DNA of 64,000 nucleotides from Eubacteriales bacterium (GTDB taxonomy: Bacteria > Bacillota > Clostridia > Christensenellales > Aristaeellaceae): assembly GCA_028693055.1 (NCBI GenBank), contig JAQUWD010000006.1:1-64000 (forward strand), given 5' to 3'. This document shows positions 59,074-64,000 of the stretch, piece after piece. The notes beneath the pieces are model-generated. The model saw only the letters and a list, made by a program, of their open reading frames with translations. It was not told the origin of the DNA and ran no database searches. The translations under genes were made by a program, and so were the position numbers. The stretch's first letter is position 1. Each line of letters opens with the position of its first letter.

Positions 59074-60435
59074 ATGAATCGTCCAGAGGTCGTTCTTGCG
59101 CAAATGCAGCCGTCCAAGGCAATTGTCAAGCTAGCCATTCCCGCCACACTGGCGCTGCTGGCAAAAGCCGTCTATAATATTGTGGACACCGCCTATATCG
59201 GCATGCTGCATTCCGATACCGCACTAGCCGCAGTAGGCGTTACGCTGCCGCTGCTATTAATCATGGTATCCCTTGAAAATATTTTGGCTTCAGGTGCGGC
59301 GGTGCTGGCGGGTCGCCAGCTGGGAGCCGGTGATCAAAGCGGCGCGAGCACCACAGCCACCACCATTATCGGGCTGTCCGTTGGCATTGGCGCAGCGATT
59401 TGCGTATTCGGCCTGCTCTTTATGGAGCCTCTACTGCGCTCCTTCGGCGCGTCGGACGCGGTTTTACCCCAAGCGAAGGAGTATGCCTTCTGGATGTTCA
59501 TCGCCGCGCTGGCCAACCTTCCGGCGCAAAGCATGAACTGTGCCGCTCGAGCGGAGTCCTCCGTCAAAATTTCCTCCATTGCCGTTATTACGGGTGCGGC
59601 GCTCAATGTGGTATTAGATCCATTTTTCATGTTTGATTGGGGCTTGGGCATGGGCGTGAGCGGCGCTTCTCTCGCCACGACCGTATCTCAGTTCGTTACC
59701 TTTGGCATATTAGGATGGTTCTATCTAAGCAATCAATCCGTTCTCAAGCTGAAGCCGCGATTTTTCCACCCCAGCTGGAAGCTGCTGAAAACGGTCGCGC
59801 TTATCGGCGTTCCTACGGCGGTGATTCAGATTTGTCTGGCGTTGGCAACCTCGCTAACCAACATCGCGGCGGCAGGCCTGCCGGATTCCGACCTGATTAT
59901 TGCGGCTTATGGCGTAGTGCAGCGGCTGGTGCTGATCGGCTGTTATGTGGTGATGGGGCTTATGCAGGGCTATCAGCCAGTAGCCGCCTACGCATTTGGA
60001 TCCAAAAATGAGGATCGCTTTCACGTCTCCGTACGCTACGCCTTAAAAGCCTCTCTGCTGCTAACCGTTCTAGTGGAGGCGGCGTACATTCTTCTCTCTC
60101 GTCCACTGATTATGCTGTTCAATCAGAACCCAGCGGTGATCGACTATGGCAGGAAGCTTCTCATTTCACAGGTTGCGCTGTATCCAGCCTTCGGTCTGTG
60201 CTATATGATGACCATTACCTACCAAACCATCGGCTCGTCCAAATACGGTCTATTTCTGTCGTTGATTCGTCAGGGTCTGTTCTATGTTCCCTTTATCCTG
60301 CTGCTGCCCGGACTTCTGGGCGTTACCGGCGTTTATCTTGCTCAGCCTGCCGCCGATCTCCTGACGCTGGCGGTATGCGCGCTATCCATCGCGCCGATGA
60401 AGCGTCAAGCCAGCAAATCCATTGAGAATCGCTAA
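59074..60435 (+). CDS. MATE-family multidrug efflux transporter
   Basis: A 453-residue Na+- or H+-coupled exporter with 12 predicted membrane helices in two similar halves. Family features include LAIPATLALLAKAVYNIVDTAYIG at the start, AGRQLGAGDQ and IAAYGVVQRLVL with GLMQGYQPVAAYAFGSKN in the second half. Probably exports cationic or aromatic drugs, under control of the adjoining TetR. Substrate not predictable. Confidence 0.92.
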   Translation: MNRPEVVLAQMQPSKAIVKLAIPATLALLAKAVYNIVDTAYIGMLHSDTALAAVGVTLPLLLIMVSLENILASGAAVLAGRQLGAGDQSGASTTATTIIGLSVGIGAAICVFGLLFMEPLLRSFGASDAVLPQAKEYAFWMFIAALANLPAQSMNCAARAESSVKISSIAVITGAALNVVLDPFFMFDWGLGMGVSGASLATTVSQFVTFGILGWFYLSNQSVLKLKPRFFHPSWKLLKTVALIGVPTAVIQICLALATSLTNIAAAGLPDSDLIIAAYGVVQRLVLIGCYVVMGLMQGYQPVAAYAFGSKNEDRFHVSVRYALKASLLLTVLVEAAYILLSRPLIMLFNQNPAVIDYGRKLLISQVALYPAFGLCYMMTITYQTIGSSKYGLFLSLIRQGLFYVPFILLLPGLLGVTGVYLAQPAADLLTLAVCALSIAPMKRQASKSIENR

Positions 60436-60476
60436 ACCCGCCCTAGAGGTATGCTTTTATCCGGGCTTCTCCCCCA

Positions 60477-60505
60477 TTGACTTTCCGTTTGCAAATCGGT
60501 ATCAT
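60477..60505 (+). promoter_or_regulatory. Promoter of the MFS-glycerophosphodiesterase pair
   Basis: TTGACT (60477-60482), 17-base spacer, TATCAT (60500-60505), about 50 bases before the MFS start. Confidence 0.65.
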
Positions 60506-60555
60506 TTGAACAACCGGGTTTTCGGTATGTTCACACAAAGGTCGGAGGAATGCGT

Positions 60556-61872
60556 ATGAAGCTCAACTACAAGCGTACCATTTTGGTGGGGTTTGCCTTT
60601 CTTTCCATCTGCGCCTTTTGGCAGATGTATGACAGCGTGGTGCCGCTGGTTTTGAAAAACACCTTTCACATGCGGGACGACATTGCCGGCGTCATCATGG
60701 CGCTGGATAATGTTTTGGCGCTGTTCATGCTGCCCTTCTTCGGCAAGCTGTCCGACCGCTGCCATACGAAGCTCGGCAAGCGCATTCCCTTTATTTTGGG
60801 CGGCACGGCAGTATCGGTCGTACTAATGAATTTACTGCCCTATGCGGACAATCAATCCAATTTTCTGCTGTTCATCATTGCGCTGGGCGCTTTGCTGATC
60901 GCCATGGGCACCTACCGTTCCCCCGCCGTGGCCTTGATGCCGGACGTTACCCCCAAGCCCCTACGCAGCAAGGGCAACGCCATCATCAATCTCATGGGCG
61001 CGCTGGGCGGCGTATACACGCTGGCCGTCACCGGCTTTGCCGTACACATTGGCTCTACCGGCCGTAACGATTATACGACGCTCTTTCTGTCCGTCTCCTT
61101 GCTAATGGTCGCGGCGGTGGTTGTCCTGCTATGCTGCATCCGTGAAAACAAGCTAAGCAAGGAAATCTCCGACATGGAAGCGGCTGAAGCGGCTGCAACG
61201 GCAGCCCCCGCAGCGGAAAGTGCACCTCACAAGAGCGAATCCGGCTTCCGCTCGCTGGAGCCCTCCCTTCGAAAAAGCTTGCTCCTCATCCTTTGCTCCG
61301 TATCCCTCTGGTTCATGGGCTACAACGCGGTAACAACCGCCTTTACCAAATATGTAAGCGTACAATGGGGCTATGACATCAAATCCGCCTCCCTGTGCCT
61401 GATGGTAGCCACCGTAGGCGCAGTGATCAGCTATCTGCCCGTGGGAATGCTGTCCAGCAAATTCGGCCGTAAGCGGATGATTCAGGTAGGCGTGCTGCTG
61501 CTAGCGCTTTGCTTCGGAATCGCCGGTTTCTTTACTACCTTCCATCCCGCCGTATACGTTGTGTTCGCGCTGGTGGGCGCTGCTTGGGCCTTGATCAACG
61601 TCAACTCCTACCCCATGGTGGTAGAGATCAGCAAATCCGGCGATATCGGCAAGTTTACCGGCTACTACTACACCTTCTCCATGGCAGCGCAGATCGTAAC
61701 CCCGATATTAAGCGGCATATTGCTGGAAAACGTGGGCTACTATACCCTAATGCCCTATGCCACCATCATGGTGCTTTTATCCTTTGTTACCATCTCCCTT
61801 ACCAAGCATGGCGACAACCGCCCCGAGCCGCCTAAAAGCAAGCTAGAAGCCTTTGATGTGGGAGATGACTGA
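60556..61872 (+). CDS. Major facilitator superfamily transporter
   Basis: A 438-residue MFS protein with 12 predicted helices. The start at 60556 (MKLNYKRTILVGF) is seven bases from GGAGG; an ATG at 60550 is too close. The GKLSDRCHTKLGKRIPFILGG loop after helix 2 is a variant of the MFS signature; together with YRSPAVALMPDVTPKPLRSKGNAIINLMG it recalls SLC45/GPH-type sugar carriers. A long central loop is Ala/Glu-rich. It is linked to a glycerophosphodiesterase gene (2-base gap), so a glycerophosphodiester or sugar substrate is possible. Confidence 0.82.
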   Translation: MKLNYKRTILVGFAFLSICAFWQMYDSVVPLVLKNTFHMRDDIAGVIMALDNVLALFMLPFFGKLSDRCHTKLGKRIPFILGGTAVSVVLMNLLPYADNQSNFLLFIIALGALLIAMGTYRSPAVALMPDVTPKPLRSKGNAIINLMGALGGVYTLAVTGFAVHIGSTGRNDYTTLFLSVSLLMVAAVVVLLCCIRENKLSKEISDMEAAEAAATAAPAAESAPHKSESGFRSLEPSLRKSLLLILCSVSLWFMGYNAVTTAFTKYVSVQWGYDIKSASLCLMVATVGAVISYLPVGMLSSKFGRKRMIQVGVLLLALCFGIAGFFTTFHPAVYVVFALVGAAWALINVNSYPMVVEISKSGDIGKFTGYYYTFSMAAQIVTPILSGILLENVGYYTLMPYATIMVLLSFVTISLTKHGDNRPEPPKSKLEAFDVGDD

Positions 61873-61874
61873 GC

Positions 61875-62702
61875 ATGAGCGTTCTTCTTTGGATTCTACT
61901 TATCCTGATGGCGTTATTCCTGCTATATCTATGGATGATCGCGCCTGCGCGGAACAAACCCGACGCGTCCGCCTTGAAGGGCTGGCTCTACGCCCACCGT
62001 GGGCTGCACGACGGCAACCATGCCGTTGCCGAGAACAGCTTGGAAGCCTTCCGCCGCGCCATCGAAAACGGTTACGGTATGGAGCTGGATGTGCAGCTGA
62101 CCGCCGACAACCGGTTGGTGGTCTTTCACGACGCCAATCTGAAACGGGTCTGCGGTGTAGACGTGAATTTATATACCTTGACCTATGATCAGCTGATGGA
62201 GCACCCCTTGCCCGACGGGTCAAAAATCCCCCTGTTCTCCGAGGTATTAGCGCTGGTGAACGGACGCGCCCCCATGATTGTGGAGGTGAAGTATCACCAT
62301 CAGGTGGAGTGCATCGCCGCCGCAACCTACGAGGCGCTCAAGCCCTATCAAGGGGCTTACTGCATTGAAAGCTTTCATCCGCTGGCAGTGCGCTATTTCA
62401 AAAAAAACGCCCCGGAGGTCGTTCGCGGGGAGCTTGCCTATGGCGGCAAATGGAACCGCGGGGAAACCAACGGCTTGGAGCATTTCTGCATGAAACATTT
62501 GCTCCCCCTCTGCCTTACAAGGCCGCATTTCATCGCCTATTCCTTCCCGGACGATCATAGCTTCGCCATGTGGATGATGAAGCGGGTTTACAAACCGCTG
62601 CTAGCCGCGTGGACCATTCGCGATCAGGCAACGCTGGACAAAGTCATGGGCGTATACGATTTTCCCATTTTTGAACTGTTCACGCCTAAAAAGAAAGACT
62701 AA
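61875..62702 (+). CDS. Glycerophosphodiester phosphodiesterase
   Basis: A 275-residue enzyme that cuts glycerophosphodiesters to glycerol-3-phosphate and an alcohol. One N-terminal membrane helix (residues 2-22) anchors it. The catalytic barrel has AHRGLHDG...ENSLEAF (His and Arg of the active site), MELDVQLTADNRLVVFHD (metal and acid residues) and a late ESFHPLAV and FPIFELFTPK. The usual GDPD motifs are kept. It is co-transcribed with the MFS gene. Confidence 0.9.
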   Translation: MSVLLWILLILMALFLLYLWMIAPARNKPDASALKGWLYAHRGLHDGNHAVAENSLEAFRRAIENGYGMELDVQLTADNRLVVFHDANLKRVCGVDVNLYTLTYDQLMEHPLPDGSKIPLFSEVLALVNGRAPMIVEVKYHHQVECIAAATYEALKPYQGAYCIESFHPLAVRYFKKNAPEVVRGELAYGGKWNRGETNGLEHFCMKHLLPLCLTRPHFIAYSFPDDHSFAMWMMKRVYKPLLAAWTIRDQATLDKVMGVYDFPIFELFTPKKKD

Positions 62703-62795
62703 CCCGTTTTATTGCCGTCTCATCCGAATGGAAGGGTCGCTAATACGAATCTCCGTTAAAACGGCACTAGTATCCAGAATTGTTTTCATCCAATA

Positions 62796-64000
62796 TTAGC
62801 CTAAATAACGGGCAAGGGTTTCTAACAGCTGCTGCACGTTCAGCGGCTTTGCTAAATGGGCGTTCATTCCGTGAGCTAAAGCCAGCTTTTTGTCCTCGTC
62901 GAATGCGTTAGCCGTCATGGCGATAATCGGCACAGACTTGGCGTCTTCACGCTCCAAGGCGCGAATCGCGTCAGCCGCCTCATATCCGTTTGCATTTGGC
63001 ATGCGAATATCCATGAGAATCAAATCATAATAGCCTTCGCGGGACGATTGAAACTTGTCTACCGCAATCTGCCCATCTTCCGCTTCCTCTATCTGTGCCC
63101 CCTTGTCCGTAAGCAAACGTACGGCAATTTCGCGATTTAACGGATGGTCCTCAGCCAGCAGAATACGCTTTCCTTGAAAGCTAACGTCCGCTGATTTGGG
63201 CTTAGGCTCATCCTCAAGCTGCCCCACACTTTCCGTCGACGTCTGCCGTCGTTGAGATATAAATGCAAAGCGAAGATTAACCACGAATTCAGACCCTTTG
63301 CCCAATTCGCTGGTCACAGAGATGGTGCCGCCCATCAGCTCCACAATGTTTTTAACGATGGCAAGCCCAAGTCCCGTTCCCTCGACGCTGTCTTTTTCGT
63401 TGTTGTGCAGGCTGCGCTCAAAGGGCTCGAAAATATGTAGGGTATCCTCTGGCGAGATACCGCGGCCGGTGTCCTTGACTGTAAACACATAGCTGCCAAC
63501 AGCGGGATCAGCAGACGGCTTTTGTTCAATGCGAATGGATACCGTACCGCCGGGCTTGTTAAACTTGATGGCGTTGCTGATTAGATTGAGAAAAATTTGA
63601 TTGAGCTTCATGATATCTGCAAGAATCTGTTCGTCCTTCACCTGAAAGGTATCCACGAACAGCTCCAGCTGGCTGGCGGCAATCTGGCTCTGCACCATGT
63701 CTACCAGCTCACGGATCACGGCGGGCAGATTGCACGGCGCTAGCTGTAGCTGAATTTTACCGCTTTCAATGCGGCTCATGTCCAGTACGTCGTTGATCAG
63801 CTTGAGCAGATGATTGCTGGAAGCTGTGATTTTAGACAAGGCGTTCTGCACAACCGGTTTTTCATCAATGTGGCTGGCAGCGATAGCCGTAAAGCCAACG
63901 ATGGCATTCATGGGTGTGCGGATGTCGTGAGACATATTAGACAAAAAGTCCGACTTTGCCTTGCTGGCATATTGAGCCTGCCGCAACGCTAGCCGCAATT
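62796..64000 (-). CDS. Hybrid sensor histidine kinase/response regulator, partial (5' end outside window)
   Basis: Visible residues (about 400) are the C-terminal part. They include the phosphoacceptor His in SNMSHDIRTPMNAIVGF, the N box NLISNAIKFNK, the G boxes DTGRGIS and GTGLGLAIV, and a receiver domain (ILLAEDHPLNREIA, phosphoacceptor Asp in LILMDIRMPNANG, Lys in HLAKPL). The sensor region is off the right edge; the frame runs open to position 64000. The receiver has no DNA-binding domain, so output likely goes through a phosphotransfer partner. Convergent with the phosphodiesterase gene. Confidence 0.92.
   Translation of the reverse strand, partial: LRLALRQAQYASKAKSDFLSNMSHDIRTPMNAIVGFTAIAASHIDEKPVVQNALSKITASSNHLLKLINDVLDMSRIESGKIQLQLAPCNLPAVIRELVDMVQSQIAASQLELFVDTFQVKDEQILADIMKLNQIFLNLISNAIKFNKPGGTVSIRIEQKPSADPAVGSYVFTVKDTGRGISPEDTLHIFEPFERSLHNNEKDSVEGTGLGLAIVKNIVELMGGTISVTSELGKGSEFVVNLRFAFISQRRQTSTESVGQLEDEPKPKSADVSFQGKRILLAEDHPLNREIAVRLLTDKGAQIEEAEDGQIAVDKFQSSREGYYDLILMDIRMPNANGYEAADAIRALEREDAKSVPIIAMTANAFDEDKKLALAHGMNAHLAKPLNVQQLLETLARYLG

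Overview
The window looks like a chromosomal segment of a moderately GC-rich member of the Bacillota, class Clostridia. This is inferred from strong AAGGAGG-type ribosome binding sites, sigma-A-like promoters, an S4 protein with the Cys4 zinc motif, a YlmC/YmxH-type PRC-barrel protein, LplABC-type sugar ABC genes with a membrane-tethered AraC regulator, AgrA/AgrC-type signalling genes and a DUF1858 protein. Genus cannot be told from sequence alone. No rRNA, tRNA, CRISPR array, prophage or intact insertion sequence was seen.

Layout. 1-8190: two ribosomal operons pointing away from each other from a shared 490-base control region. The minus-strand str operon is L7Ae-like, rpsL, rpsG, fusA and tuf (tuf runs off the left edge). 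The plus-strand alpha operon is rpsM, rpsK, rpsD, rpoA and rplQ. 8236-20000: housekeeping and envelope genes: a PopT-family (DUF368) transporter, LytR-CpsA-Psr protein, cation efflux protein, SWI2/SNF2 helicase, ferritin-like protein, a decayed ISAs1-type transposase, a tRNA-dihydrouridine synthase, an adenylate-forming enzyme with its TetR regulator, and YlmC. 20029-24897: queH-birA, then P1 peptidase-acpS-nnrDE; NnrDE carries an extra pyrophosphatase-like domain. 24943-33102: AgrA/AgrC-like pair, a sugar-1-phosphate transferase with a split transketolase, a YhcH-type protein, a glycosyltransferase and a DUF6020 membrane protein.

33099-46152: carbohydrate island. It holds an AraC-type sensor-regulator, an LplABC-like importer whose second permease has an in-frame TGA, a GH35-GH2 pair of beta-galactosidase-type enzymes, phosphoglucomutase and a zinc alcohol dehydrogenase. 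46308-50229: split ThrE exporter, Wzy-like membrane protein, DUF1858 protein, ferritin-like protein and an ECF substrate-binding subunit, with a striking array of DnaA-box-like repeats in between. 50300-57478: GH94 phosphorylase with its own operator, a gph-like/lipoamide dehydrogenase/thiazoline-hydrolase-like operon, lipoate-protein ligase and a GtrB-like glycosyltransferase. 57582-64000: secreted protein, TetR-MATE efflux pair, MFS transporter, glycerophosphodiesterase and a hybrid histidine kinase cut by the right edge.

How genes may work together (inference): sugars or glycosides enter through the LplABC-like system, are trimmed by GH35/GH2 or phosphorolysed by GH94, and glucose-1-phosphate goes through phosphoglucomutase. 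The lipoamide dehydrogenase and lipoate ligase serve a lipoylated complex encoded elsewhere. Envelope genes (PopT, LCP, sugar transferase, two GT2s, DUF6020, Wzy-like) are scattered, not in one locus.

Most worth a second look: the repeat array at 49092-49223, the NnrDE-pyrophosphatase fusion, natural Arg88 in ribosomal protein S12, the TGA at a usually tryptophan position of the permease, and two TetR genes sharing one operator layout.
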